Assembly: GCA_016764035.1 (NCBI GenBank) | Contig: JAESSQ010000226.1 | Coordinates: 1 to 17,603, forward strand | Source of the DNA: Gammaproteobacteria bacterium | GTDB taxonomy: Bacteria > Pseudomonadota > Gammaproteobacteria > SZUA-229 | Direction of reading: 5' to 3' | Length of the DNA stretch: 17,603 bases | In this document: piece after piece, positions 1 to 8,515 of the stretch | How the letters are laid out: every line of letters starts with the position of its first letter | Numbering within the stretch: the first letter of the stretch is position 1 | The notes under the pieces: model-generated | Seen by the model: the letters and a program-made list of their open reading frames with translations, nothing else | The model's database searches: none | What the model was told of the DNA's origin: nothing | Position numbers and translations under genes: made by a program

Positions 1-553
1 GACTAGTAAAGGCTGAGGGTACAGCACAAATTTCCATGCCCTGCTTTACCATGGCACGGAATAATTCAGGGAAACGAAGGTCGTAACAAACAGCAATGCC
101 AAGTCGGCCAAAGGGCGTATCGATAACAACTGTTTTATCTCCCGGGCTTATTGTTTCAGACTCTGTATAACTCTCGTTAGTGGCTTCAATCGTTACATCA
201 AAAAGGTGAATCTTATCGTAGCGCTGAACTAATTCACCCTGCGAGTTAAACAACAAACAGGCCGAATAGACTTTACCCGGTTCTTCAGAACGCATGGGTA
301 TAGTGCCGCCAACCAGCCAAATATTATGCTTAATCGCTTGTTCGTGCAAAAAATCATGCAATAAGCCCGTACCAGCATCTTCAGCGATTTTGACCTTGTC
401 TGTTTCATTCATACCCATGAGGGCAAAATTCTCAGGCAGTACCACCAGCTCTGCACCCTGTTGTGCAGCAATCTTTATTAACTTCTCTGCTTCTGCCAAA
501 TTAGCTTTAACATTCGGCCCAGATGCCATTTGTATTGCCGCAACTTTACTCAC
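1..553 (-). CDS. Carbon-nitrogen hydrolase (Nit1-like amidase), C-terminus cut by window edge
   Basis: The first 184 residues of a nitrilase-superfamily amidase are visible; the rest lies beyond the left edge. The catalytic triad is complete: Glu41 in LPENFALMG, Lys114 in YDKIHLFD and Cys156 in AVCYDLRFPELFR. The CYDLRFPELFR and DKIHLFD motifs are typical of the Nit1/NitFhit branch, whose studied members hydrolyse deaminated glutathione (omega-amidase type); that substrate is inferred here. The protein should be cytoplasmic. I chose the GTG at 553-551 because AGGAGA stands 7 nt upstream, while the nearby ATG at 572 runs into a stop after eight codons. It follows the small exported-protein gene after 93 nt. 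In many gammaproteobacteria a nitrilase of this type sits between yhdP and tldD, so tldD is the likely next gene outside the window. Confidence 0.9.
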   Translation of the reverse strand, partial: MSKVAAIQMASGPNVKANLAEAEKLIKIAAQQGAELVVLPENFALMGMNETDKVKIAEDAGTGLLHDFLHEQAIKHNIWLVGGTIPMRSEEPGKVYSACLLFNSQGELVQRYDKIHLFDVTIEATNESYTESETISPGDKTVVIDTPFGRLGIAVCYDLRFPELFRAMVKQGMEICAVPSAFTS

Positions 554-646
554 TAATCGATCTCCTGCTCATATAACAATACCCTTATTTATAGACTACT
601 CGAGGCTTTTATTTCGACTTATCAAACGGCTTTATGTTTAACCAGA

Positions 647-1090
647 TTATTTTATCAGATTAAACTTGATTACATCATCGGCACCACTACCGGGAACCAC
701 CACCATGTGCTCGGATGGTATACCTAATGCTACTAGCCAATCTGTCAATTCCTGAACCCAGAGTTCTCCTTCTTCACCACCTGGATATAATATCTGTATA
801 TTTTGCTTCTTGTGCTGTAACCAGGCAGAAATTGTTTTATTTATTGCGGATGATGATAAAACAGATTCACCGCTACGAGTCAGCTCCCACTGTTCTGCGT
901 AGAGGATTTGCTCAGATAATACCTTTACAGGTACCACAGTCTCTACCAGTATCTCTGCAGATAGTTTATCTGCATTAACCTTAGCATTATTTTCGTCAGC
1001 ATTTGCAGTAATCAAATAAGTCAGAAAAATCAGACTAAAAATTAGCTTACATGCTAACCCGGCATGCCTATAACACGTAGCATTTACCAT
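647..1090 (-). CDS. Small exported protein of unknown function, directly behind yhdP
   Basis: 147 residues, family not recognised. The N-terminus looks like a Sec signal peptide: basic residues near Arg8 and Lys15, a hydrophobic core at about 16-29 (LIFSLIFLTYLIT), and a probable cleavage site after ANA at residue 31, giving a mature periplasmic or secreted protein of about 116 residues. The C-terminal half has a compact, conserved-looking stretch with YPGGEEGELWVQELTDWL and VVVPGSGADD, which suggests a small alpha/beta fold. I see no lipobox, metal site or catalytic motif. The frame is open back to 1147, but that start lies inside yhdP and puts extra hydrophobic residues before the signal; the ATG at 1090 lies 4 nt after the yhdP stop and gives a clean signal peptide. 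The Shine-Dalgarno is weak (AGAG), so translation is probably coupled to yhdP. A role with YhdP is inferred from position only. Confidence 0.75.
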   Translation of the reverse strand: MVNATCYRHAGLACKLIFSLIFLTYLITANADENNAKVNADKLSAEILVETVVPVKVLSEQILYAEQWELTRSGESVLSSSAINKTISAWLQHKKQNIQILYPGGEEGELWVQELTDWLVALGIPSEHMVVVPGSGADDVIKFNLIK

Positions 1091-1094
1091 AACT

Positions 1095-4000
1095 CTAAAA
1101 ATCATCCTCATCATCACCTGACAAATCAGCATCAGAGCGTCGTTCAACTATTTGATCAATTTTCGGGTCATCCCAACTGCCGGTTATCGAGTAAACATTA
1201 TGACCAATGACACCGAGGTCAAAAACCTTCTGAATTAACGCAAGTCCAGCGCCAACCACTGGACCACCCAACAATACACCGCCTACAAAGGTTATTGTAT
1301 CCGTGTGCGGCTTTACTCGCATCAACAATCCGTAATCTTGCTTGACCATACCTATACTACCAAAGATATTAATATCTGCTGCCGGTGCTGAAATATTAAA
1401 ATCTTTTAATGAGCCATCACCATTAACAAATTCAAACTCTCCTTCCATAAAATCAAAAGCAAAGCCGTCTCGGGTAACATCATCAAAATCAAAAAGTAAC
1501 CGGTTAGTTATTTTAAAGATATTTAACAACCCCAATAAGCGTCCACCAGCTCCCGGGTCTACGTCAACAATTTCACCTTTTTTCATTTTAAAGTTGGCTT
1601 TTCCATTCAAGTTTTCCCAGGAAACACCGTAAGGCTCAGCCGACCATTTTGCATCAAATGTTGATTCGTATTTTGCTCGATCAATACTTTTCTGAAAGCC
1701 TAAGCTCGTTAAAGTTTGTCCTAAATTATCGCCATGCAATGTACCCTGCAATACCGTTTCGTGTTCCCCTCTCCATGATGTTAACCAGGTACCATGCGCA
1801 TCGAAAGTCATCGCCGGACCATGTAAAGATAACGTATTTATCAACATACCATATTTATGCCAATCTGTTTTTACAGTAACGTCAGTAAACGTCCATTTAT
1901 CGTACAGTACCGTTTTAACCTGCCAGTTTAATGGTGGTATATCAGCAGGTTTTAATTTATTAGAAGGCTCTTTATTACTGCGATAAAACAAAGAATATAC
2001 ATCAATCTTATCTAAATTTAATCTGATCGCTGTATCTTTTTCAAAGTCTTCAGAAAATTCACCTTTGCCTTTTATATATTGAGAATCGATATCAAAGGTC
2101 CAGTTTTTATTCTCATCGCGTACAGCATAAATGTGGGTGTTATTGTCGACGAGAATTTTATCTTTATCTATCGACAGTGATACTTCTGGCGACAACTTTG
2201 CTGTTGTCATAACCACTTGCAGGGCATTATTTTCTAACACATCGATATCTGTAGTAAAACGTACGTTACTGTCTGCTATTTTATGTGCCGCATCGGATAA
2301 ATCAAAACTGACACCTTGCAGATGGGAACTAGCTTTTACATGCACCAGGTAATCAGCTTCCTCATACGGTATTTCAATATCGACGGACCAATTCGACTTA
2401 CCAGACACCCATTGCTCAGGTATCCAGTCATGTTGCTGCAAGAGATAATCTGCATCCAAAACGCCTTCAAGATTGAAGACAACTTCATCTCCTGTATTTT
2501 TATTTCGTGTACTTTTCCGCGTAAAGGCTTTAATGGCGACTGGTTCACCCTGTATTTTAGCTTTTATCGATTTTGCAAAAACACTGTCCTCGGTAAAATC
2601 TATTTGGCCGTTAATGCCCGTAAGTTCATAACCTAAGGCAGGGTAATATAATGACGTGTTTTGGAAATGCAGGTGCCCGTCAATGGCAACATTGATTTCT
2701 TTCGCGGATAGTGGCACATCTAATTTCAACTTTAATCCACTCTTACCTTCGAGCTGAAACAAACGCATAGCATCACCTAGTATGTCATCAAGCGCACTAG
2801 CCCACACATAAGATTGCACATCTTGATTCTTACCGCGACCTTTTGTGATGACTTTTAAATGCGGTTCATTTAAATTAATAATCTCCGCATAACCATTGAA
2901 TAATGCTATTGACTTTGTCGCCGCTTTCGCATCTCTGACAAAGAGTGACTGATTCTCAAATTTAACTGCAGCGGATGCATTAGTTAAGCGAGGCCAATCT
3001 TCAAGAAATTGTAATGTAACATCCTGCGCATCGACCAACACCTGAAAAATACCACGATGTTTTTCGTAAGGAAAATCATTTAAATTACCGTGCAGTATAA
3101 ATTGGCCTTGTGGTATATAACCATCAACAATCGCCATATCTAACCAGTCAATCAATTCCGTAGACATTATCCCAACAGGAAGGTATTGGCTTGCGTGTTT
3201 GGCATAAGCGTCATAAATATCCGTCTGCATATCAACGAATACATTTTCAGACGAGGACGTTTTTACAGCTAACCGTGAAAATAAATTCACATGACTATTC
3301 TTGATCTGCAATTGCTCGGAATTTATTAACCAGTCTTCACCATCATTATCTATCGTCAACTGACCTTGAATAATATCGGCAAATAAAGGGTCTCTAAATA
3401 ATTCGGTGAAATTAATATTTACATTTTTCGATACAACATCAATGATCGCCTGATTGTTATCGACATGAAAACTTGCATCCAACCCTGTCAGGGCTATACC
3501 AGATGTTTTATCATGCACAGAAAAATCAACCACCGAAAAATCAAGATACATGTGTTCTAATAAATTTTCGGGTGATATATCCTTCGATATATCCTTGGGC
3601 AATTTCAAGTTAAGGTTATAAATATCCGCCTGTAACTGATAGGTATCCAGTTTTTTCAGCTCAAGCAATTGTTTACTATCAAGGAACACTTCTGCCATAT
3701 CTTGCACATCGCCCAGCCGCAAAAATTCCGCACTAAGATAATAATTGGTATTGTCGTCACTCGTAATAATATTAAAAGGCTCGCCCCAGGAAGGATTATT
3801 ACGACCACCAAAATAAAAATCTGAAATCGCTAGGTTCCAGTGTTCGTTATCAAAAACGTAACGGACGTTGCTCGATAAGTAGTTTGTTTTCCATTTTTTT
3901 CTGGTCGCAGTATTTTTAATCGACACGTCTTCAGCCGCAAACTGCATAAACATTTCTTGAATATTATTGTTAACCAGTGTTAGCCAAAGTCTGGCATCTA

Positions 4001-4760
4001 TCGTGGCATCAAATGAAAACTTATCAGTCAAATGAAATTTTTTGTTCCACTGCTTTAGCTTTACCTGCTCAGCCGAAAAAAAAACATTGCCATGAAGGTT
4101 GTCGAAGTCGCCGGATAAATTTGCCACCATCATAAGATTACGCCCATACTCTTCTGGCAGATTCATGGAGAATTTTATCGAGTGGTTATTAAAACTATTT
4201 TCAACATTGATATTTACATCTAACAAATTTAGATATAATTTTTCACCGGTTTGATCTTGATAATAGATATTGCTGTCATGTAATAGATAGTCTGCATTTT
4301 GCAGCATGTACATGAACTGCTCAGGCAGCTCCGTGGTACCTCCACTGCTGAATTTAATCCCCTGAATCAGCCAGTCACTCTCTGAAAGTTTTTCTATTGA
4401 TATGTCTGCGCCGATGATGCCTATATTTTCAATGATGATTTCACGGCGTAAGAGAGATGCTGCCACATTAAGTTGAACGAATGCTTCGCGGAAATTGAAT
4501 AACGAACTTTTATATTTTTCATCGTACACGGTAACACCAATTAATTTTAATCTTGGTGAAAACCAATGTATGGCCGCGTCAATTGATTTAATCTCGACGG
4601 GCAAACCTATCTGTTGACTAAGCTCTAGTTGTATCTCATTTTTATAATCAGTTGCATAAGGCAACACTGCACGTAGAACACTAAAAATTACCGCAGCAGA
4701 AATTAGCACCACCGCAAAACTGATGATGACAAATACTCTAATACGTGAAACCCATAACAT
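1095..4760 (-). CDS. yhdP: YhdP family AsmA-like envelope lipid transport protein
   Basis: 1221 residues, close to the roughly 1266 of E. coli YhdP. One N-terminal membrane segment (about residues 9-31, after MLWVSRIRVF) anchors the chain in the inner membrane; the rest is a very long, beta-rich periplasmic region with no further obvious membrane helix. The C-terminal block (about 1043-1210) carries the family hallmarks: GAGGRLLGLLNIF, FDFDDVTRDGFAFDF, GGVLLGGPVVGAGLA and YSITGSWDDPKI. Work in E. coli places YhdP with TamB and YdbH as bridge-like proteins that move phospholipid from inner to outer membrane; that role is transferred by family. The protein ends in a very acidic tail (SGDDEDDF). 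A 12-bp tandem duplication at 3574-3597 repeats the residues KDIS. The gene follows rng after 58 nt and should be in the same transcript. The Shine-Dalgarno before the ATG is weak. Confidence 0.96.
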   Translation of the reverse strand: MLWVSRIRVFVIISFAVVLISAAVIFSVLRAVLPYATDYKNEIQLELSQQIGLPVEIKSIDAAIHWFSPRLKLIGVTVYDEKYKSSLFNFREAFVQLNVAASLLRREIIIENIGIIGADISIEKLSESDWLIQGIKFSSGGTTELPEQFMYMLQNADYLLHDSNIYYQDQTGEKLYLNLLDVNINVENSFNNHSIKFSMNLPEEYGRNLMMVANLSGDFDNLHGNVFFSAEQVKLKQWNKKFHLTDKFSFDATIDARLWLTLVNNNIQEMFMQFAAEDVSIKNTATRKKWKTNYLSSNVRYVFDNEHWNLAISDFYFGGRNNPSWGEPFNIITSDDNTNYYLSAEFLRLGDVQDMAEVFLDSKQLLELKKLDTYQLQADIYNLNLKLPKDISKDISPENLLEHMYLDFSVVDFSVHDKTSGIALTGLDASFHVDNNQAIIDVVSKNVNINFTELFRDPLFADIIQGQLTIDNDGEDWLINSEQLQIKNSHVNLFSRLAVKTSSSENVFVDMQTDIYDAYAKHASQYLPVGIMSTELIDWLDMAIVDGYIPQGQFILHGNLNDFPYEKHRGIFQVLVDAQDVTLQFLEDWPRLTNASAAVKFENQSLFVRDAKAATKSIALFNGYAEIINLNEPHLKVITKGRGKNQDVQSYVWASALDDILGDAMRLFQLEGKSGLKLKLDVPLSAKEINVAIDGHLHFQNTSLYYPALGYELTGINGQIDFTEDSVFAKSIKAKIQGEPVAIKAFTRKSTRNKNTGDEVVFNLEGVLDADYLLQQHDWIPEQWVSGKSNWSVDIEIPYEEADYLVHVKASSHLQGVSFDLSDAAHKIADSNVRFTTDIDVLENNALQVVMTTAKLSPEVSLSIDKDKILVDNNTHIYAVRDENKNWTFDIDSQYIKGKGEFSEDFEKDTAIRLNLDKIDVYSLFYRSNKEPSNKLKPADIPPLNWQVKTVLYDKWTFTDVTVKTDWHKYGMLINTLSLHGPAMTFDAHGTWLTSWRGEHETVLQGTLHGDNLGQTLTSLGFQKSIDRAKYESTFDAKWSAEPYGVSWENLNGKANFKMKKGEIVDVDPGAGGRLLGLLNIFKITNRLLFDFDDVTRDGFAFDFMEGEFEFVNGDGSLKDFNISAPAADINIFGSIGMVKQDYGLLMRVKPHTDTITFVGGVLLGGPVVGAGLALIQKVFDLGVIGHNVYSITGSWDDPKIDQIVERRSDADLSGDDEDDF

Positions 4761-4818
4761 AACCGTTAAAAATCAAGTAAACGTATATTGAAATGACATA
4801 GTATACAAAAGTGTATTG

Positions 4819-6276
4819 TTATACGATAACAACATCATATTGTTCCTGCGTATATAATGACTCTACCTGAAAACGTATAGGTATCCCGATAAAACCTTCT
4901 AACTCGGCAAGGCTACTCGACTCTTCATCAACCAATAGATCAACCACATCTGTGGCCGCTAGAATCAATAACTCTTTTGCCTCGAACAAACGAGCAGCGC
5001 GTAATATTTCTCTAAAAATTTCATAACAGACGGTTTCTGCCGTTTTTATCGACCCACGCCCGTTACATGTATGACAAGTACTGCATAACACATGTTCCAA
5101 ACTCTCTCGTGTTCGTTTACGTGTCATTTCGACCAGACCTAATGATGAAACTTCACTGACGGATGTTCTGGCGTGATCCTTTTCAAGGGCTTTTTCAAGC
5201 GAACGCATTACCTGGCGTTTATGCTCTTCCTCTAACATATCAATAAAATCGAGGATGACGATACCACCTAAGTTGCGTAATCTTAGTTGTCGTGCAATAC
5301 CCTGTGAGGCTTCAAGATTGGTTTTAAATATAGTTTCTTCAAGATTTCGACTACCTACAAAACCGCCAGTATTCACATCAATGGTAGTCATTGCTTCTGT
5401 TTGATCGATAATCAGATAACCACCCGATTTCAGCTGTACTTTACGTTCCAGACCTTTTTGTATTTCATCTTCCACACCATGCAGGTCAAAGATAGGGCGC
5501 TCACCTGGATAATGTTCAATAAAGTCAGCAACTTCTGGAACATATTTTTCTGCAAACTCACACATACTCGAATAGGTTGCGCGAGAATCAACCTTAACCA
5601 CATCGAGATCTTCATCCACCATGTCACGTAGTACGCGTAAATATAAGGGTAAATCTTTATGAACCAGCTCCCCTGAATGAGCCTGAGTCATTTCCTTAAT
5701 GTTACCCCACAACCGGTTGAGATATTTTATATCACCGTCGATAGCCTCTTTACTTGCGATTTCTGCCGCTGTTCTTAAAATGTAACCAGCATCCTCTATA
5801 CGGTTTTCCTGCGCCATGAGTTCTGATTTCAATCGTTCTCGAACATCTTCTTTATCGATTCGCGTAGAGACGCCAATGTTATCGGCGTTTGGCATAAAGA
5901 CCAGGTAACGTGACGGGATAGAAATATTGGTGGTTAATCTCGCACCTTTGGTACCAAGCTGGTCCTTTAATACCTGCACCAGTAATGTCTGACCTTCTCT
6001 TAAAATTTGTCCGATCTGCGCAGTTTCGTTATAGTCATTTTTTTTATCTTTTTGCGACATGTCCGCAATATGTAAAAACGCAGCTTTTTCAAGACCAATA
6101 TCTATAAATGCTGCTTCCATACCCGGTAATACTCGAACCACTTTACCTTTGTATACATTACCGACCAGACCACGATTTCTACTTCGTTCAATATAGAGAT
6201 CATTAAGTATTCCATTTTCAAGAATGGCAACACGTATTTCCTGTGGTGTTATATTTATTAATATTTCCTTACTCAT
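4819..6276 (-). CDS. rng: Ribonuclease G
   Basis: 485 residues against 489 in E. coli RNase G, so it is this enzyme and not the much longer RNase E with its C-terminal scaffold. It is a cytoplasmic single-strand endoribonuclease that matures the 5' end of 16S rRNA and decays some mRNAs. The S1 RNA-binding domain is at about 36-125 (GNVYKGKVVRVLPGMEAAFIDIG). The DNase I-like catalytic core holds the metal-binding aspartates Asp300 (TTIDVNTGG) and Asp343 (ILDFIDM). The zinc-link cysteines are Cys401 and Cys404 in CHTCNGRG, with a further Cys398 as in E. coli RNase G. The ATG start has AGAGG a few bases upstream. It lies 80 nt behind maf and 58 nt before yhdP, the same maf-rng-yhdP order as E. 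coli. Confidence 0.98.
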   Translation of the reverse strand: MSKEILINITPQEIRVAILENGILNDLYIERSRNRGLVGNVYKGKVVRVLPGMEAAFIDIGLEKAAFLHIADMSQKDKKNDYNETAQIGQILREGQTLLVQVLKDQLGTKGARLTTNISIPSRYLVFMPNADNIGVSTRIDKEDVRERLKSELMAQENRIEDAGYILRTAAEIASKEAIDGDIKYLNRLWGNIKEMTQAHSGELVHKDLPLYLRVLRDMVDEDLDVVKVDSRATYSSMCEFAEKYVPEVADFIEHYPGERPIFDLHGVEDEIQKGLERKVQLKSGGYLIIDQTEAMTTIDVNTGGFVGSRNLEETIFKTNLEASQGIARQLRLRNLGGIVILDFIDMLEEEHKRQVMRSLEKALEKDHARTSVSEVSSLGLVEMTRKRTRESLEHVLCSTCHTCNGRGSIKTAETVCYEIFREILRAARLFEAKELLILAATDVVDLLVDEESSSLAELEGFIGIPIRFQVESLYTQEQYDVVIV

Positions 6277-6356
6277 ATAACCTCTTCTTTTAATCCGATA
6301 TTTTTTTACAGTAGTGCATAACAGTAGACTTCGACCTATACATCTAGATTATTTTT

Positions 6357-6956
6357 CTAATTATTATTAGCTAAAGGCCAGACGCCACATTGTTTTAGTA
6401 ACTGCGTGGTTTCATACAACGGTAAACCCATCACACCAGAAAAACTTCCTTCTATCTTTTTAATAAACTGTGCGGCTATACCCTGAATAGCATACGAACC
6501 AGCTTTGTCATCGGCCTCGCCGGTTACAAGATAGTTATCGATTTCCTGTTCGTTGAGCTCACTAAATAAAACGTGACTACTGCTTGTTGCTAAAACCTTT
6601 TTCTTACTGCTAACTATAGCAACCGATGTGTGCACTGTATGTTTGTTAGCGGAAAGTTGTAACAACATATCTTTTGCATGTTGACGATTTTCAGGTTTGC
6701 CCAAAACCACACCTCTTATTTCGACAATAGTATCAGAACCCAGTACGGGTAAATTATGTTTGTTGCTTATTGTTTCAAAGCCATACTGTGCCTTTTCCAT
6801 TGCCAAACGTTGCACGTAAGCCATTACCGACTCATCAAGCTTTTGTGTTTCATCAATATCTACAGCTTGCACAAATACATTGACACCAATTTGCGCCAGT
6901 AATTCACGGCGCCTTGGTGAAGCAGAGGCAAGAATTATGTGAGCGGTTTCATTCAT
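6357..6956 (-). CDS. maf: Maf family nucleoside triphosphate pyrophosphatase (YhdE type)
   Basis: 199 residues, the usual Maf length. The N-terminal SASPRRRELL motif (11-20) binds the triphosphate. Asp75 in GSDTIV is the expected catalytic residue, followed by LGKPENRQHAKDML (85-98). The C-terminal GSYAIQG and IEGSFSGVMGLPL motifs complete the family signature. Maf proteins hydrolyse nucleoside triphosphates to monophosphate plus pyrophosphate; the YhdE branch prefers dTTP and UTP and also acts on modified pyrimidine nucleotides. I assign the YhdE branch, not YceF, from its place just upstream of rng. It is cytoplasmic. The ATG at 6956 is followed four bases later by an out-of-frame ATG; only the first opens the full reading frame. 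Confidence 0.95.
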   Translation of the reverse strand: MNETAHIILASASPRRRELLAQIGVNVFVQAVDIDETQKLDESVMAYVQRLAMEKAQYGFETISNKHNLPVLGSDTIVEIRGVVLGKPENRQHAKDMLLQLSANKHTVHTSVAIVSSKKKVLATSSSHVLFSELNEQEIDNYLVTGEADDKAGSYAIQGIAAQFIKKIEGSFSGVMGLPLYETTQLLKQCGVWPLANNN

Positions 6957-6997
6957 AAGGCATGTTTAATCATACAAGTTTTATTGGGAGCCTAAGT

Positions 6998-7468
6998 TCA
7001 AGCACGATGATAAGGATGATTATTCAATATGCTCCAGGCTCGATAAATCTGTTCAAGCAAGATAACGCGAACCAAAGGGTGCGGAAACGTCAATGCCGAG
7101 AGTGATATCTTTTGTGATGCATTTGCCAACAACTCATCTGAAACACCATCTGGCCCGCCGATAATAATCGATACGTCCTGTCCTTGCTGCATCCATGTAT
7201 CTAATATCGATGAAAACTTCATGGTATTTACCGGCCTACCCAGAACATCTAACGCTACTATTATAGAGTCTTTAGGTACGGCGGTAAGTAATTTTCTGCT
7301 TTCATCACGTATTATTCTGGGAATATCAGGGTTCTTACCACGTTTTATCAATGGCAATAAAATTATGTTGATCTTTATTTCAGCGGGTAGGCGTTTGATA
7401 AAATCATCACTCGCATCACTGACCCAGTCAGGCATTTTATTTCCTGTCGCAATTAAATTTATTTTCAC
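6998..7468 (-). CDS. rlmH: 23S rRNA (pseudouridine1915-N3)-methyltransferase RlmH
   Basis: 156 residues against 155 in E. coli. RlmH is a SPOUT (alpha/beta-knot) methyltransferase that uses S-adenosylmethionine to methylate pseudouridine 1915 in helix 69 of 23S rRNA on the assembled 70S ribosome. The visible signature is the knot region: VALDVLGRP, the cofactor loop IIIGGPDGVS, then LSALTFPHPLVRVILLEQIYRAW, ending in the conserved NHPYHRA tail. The start is GTG (7468-7466), which begins the conserved MKINLIATG; I see no clear Shine-Dalgarno, so coupling to rsfS, which ends 22 nt upstream, is likely. It is followed by maf after 41 nt. Confidence 0.98.
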   Translation of the reverse strand: MKINLIATGNKMPDWVSDASDDFIKRLPAEIKINIILLPLIKRGKNPDIPRIIRDESRKLLTAVPKDSIIVALDVLGRPVNTMKFSSILDTWMQQGQDVSIIIGGPDGVSDELLANASQKISLSALTFPHPLVRVILLEQIYRAWSILNNHPYHRA

Positions 7469-7490
7469 AGTTGTCGAATACGTATCAACG

Positions 7491-7856
7491 TTAACTCACA
7501 TCCTGTTCACGGCGTTGCGTCTGTTCGTCCATCGCCTCTACCGACCATAAACTTTCCAGGTCATAATATTCACGTACCTGACGTTGCATTACATGTACGA
7601 TAACATCACCTAAATCTACCAACACCCACTCTCCTTCACCTTCACCTTCTATGCCAAGCGGTTTTTGGTTAGCATTTTTTGCTTTAATCACCACATTGTT
7701 TGCTATCGATTTAACATGCCGACTAGAAGAACCTGTGGCGACAATAATCCAGTCTGTAACGGTAGTTTTACCGATAACATCGATTACCGTAATATCTTCC
7801 GCTTTCAAATCTTCCAGCGCAGTAATCGCCAGTTGCTTTAATTTATCAATACTCAT
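7491..7856 (-). CDS. rsfS: Ribosomal silencing factor RsfS
   Basis: 121 residues, with the full RsfS/Iojap/YbeB domain across about residues 3-108. RsfS binds protein uL14 of the 50S subunit and blocks joining of the subunits, lowering translation when nutrients are scarce. Signature segments are DWIIVATGSSSRHVKSIA (35-52), GEGEGEWVLVDLGDVIVHVM (71-90) and the REYYDLESLW motif. The ATG overlaps the nadD stop in an ATGA junction at 7853-7856, so the two genes are translationally coupled. The C-terminal tail after the domain (DEQTQRREQDVS) is short and polar. The pairing with nadD and rlmH is widespread in Proteobacteria. Confidence 0.98.
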   Translation of the reverse strand: MSIDKLKQLAITALEDLKAEDITVIDVIGKTTVTDWIIVATGSSSRHVKSIANNVVIKAKNANQKPLGIEGEGEGEWVLVDLGDVIVHVMQRQVREYYDLESLWSVEAMDEQTQRREQDVS

Positions 7857-8491
7857 TTATTTAGAAAACCTCTTAATTGTTCGGCTACACTTTCTGGTAG
7901 CCACTCACTTATATTTGTATTATTTACTAATTCTTCTCTGATTTTCGTTGCAGAAATATCCAGTTGCGGAACGGAGATTAATAAGATTTTTCCTGCCTCT
8001 TGTGACGTTAATCTATTTGCATCAACAATCATCCTGGCCGATAAAAAGGCATAATCTTCCGCCGCCATTTCTTTTTCAACATCACTTAAACAAAACCCGG
8101 GGCGTGTGGTGACCACCAGATGACACAGATCAAATAACCTGCGCCATTGAAACCATTTTGTAATGGTTATAAAAGCATCCAAACCGATAATTAAGCACAG
8201 CTTTTCATCAGGGAAATCACTATGCAATGATGCCAGTGTATCAACCATATATGATGGTCCATCTCGGTCTAATTCACGCTCATCAATCACTATGTCCGGC
8301 ATATCGATTAACGCCGTTTTTAGTAACAAGAGACGTTGCTCGACGCTTAACCATGGTGCTGCTCGATGCGGTGGCTGCCGGTTTGGAACAAAACGTATCT
8401 GTGTTAACTGTAACGCACGTTTGATGCAGAGTGCAGAATTAACGTGACCGTTATGCACAGGGTCAAATGTGCCACCGAAAATACCAATCAT
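7853..8491 (-). CDS. nadD: Nicotinate-nucleotide adenylyltransferase NadD
   Basis: 212 residues, normal for the family. NadD transfers AMP from ATP to nicotinate mononucleotide to make deamido-NAD in the cytoplasm, an essential step of both de novo and salvage NAD synthesis. The nucleotidyltransferase signature GIFGGTFDPVHNGH is at 3-16, with His13 and His16 forming the HxGH motif; the second ATP-binding motif ISATKIR is at 179-185. FVPNRQPPHR (34-43) is the substrate-side motif of NadD as opposed to other adenylyltransferases. The ATG at 8491 has GAGAG about 7 nt upstream. It begins 24 nt after proA and overlaps rsfS by 4 nt. Confidence 0.98.
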   Translation of the reverse strand: MIGIFGGTFDPVHNGHVNSALCIKRALQLTQIRFVPNRQPPHRAAPWLSVEQRLLLLKTALIDMPDIVIDERELDRDGPSYMVDTLASLHSDFPDEKLCLIIGLDAFITITKWFQWRRLFDLCHLVVTTRPGFCLSDVEKEMAAEDYAFLSARMIVDANRLTSQEAGKILLISVPQLDISATKIREELVNNTNISEWLPESVAEQLRGFLNK

Positions 8492-8515
8492 TGAGGTGCT
8501 CTCTGATGACGTCTG

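Noticed and set aside
294..641. 115-codon open frame on the plus strand
   Set aside because: It is antisense to the nitrilase gene, whose catalytic motifs are all intact; the plus-strand peptide has no recognisable domain.
1091..1147. Longer start for the small exported protein, overlapping yhdP
   Set aside because: It would add 19 residues, with extra Met and hydrophobic residues before a good signal peptide, and lies inside the conserved reading of yhdP.
1342..2636. Several plus-strand frames of 70-106 codons within yhdP
   Set aside because: They are shadows of a long real gene; composition and lack of motifs fit antisense reading.
4801..4826. GTATAC...GTTATAC inverted repeat near the rng stop as a terminator
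   Set aside because: The arms are short and AT-only in part, there is no T tract, and yhdP follows in the same direction, so readthrough is expected.
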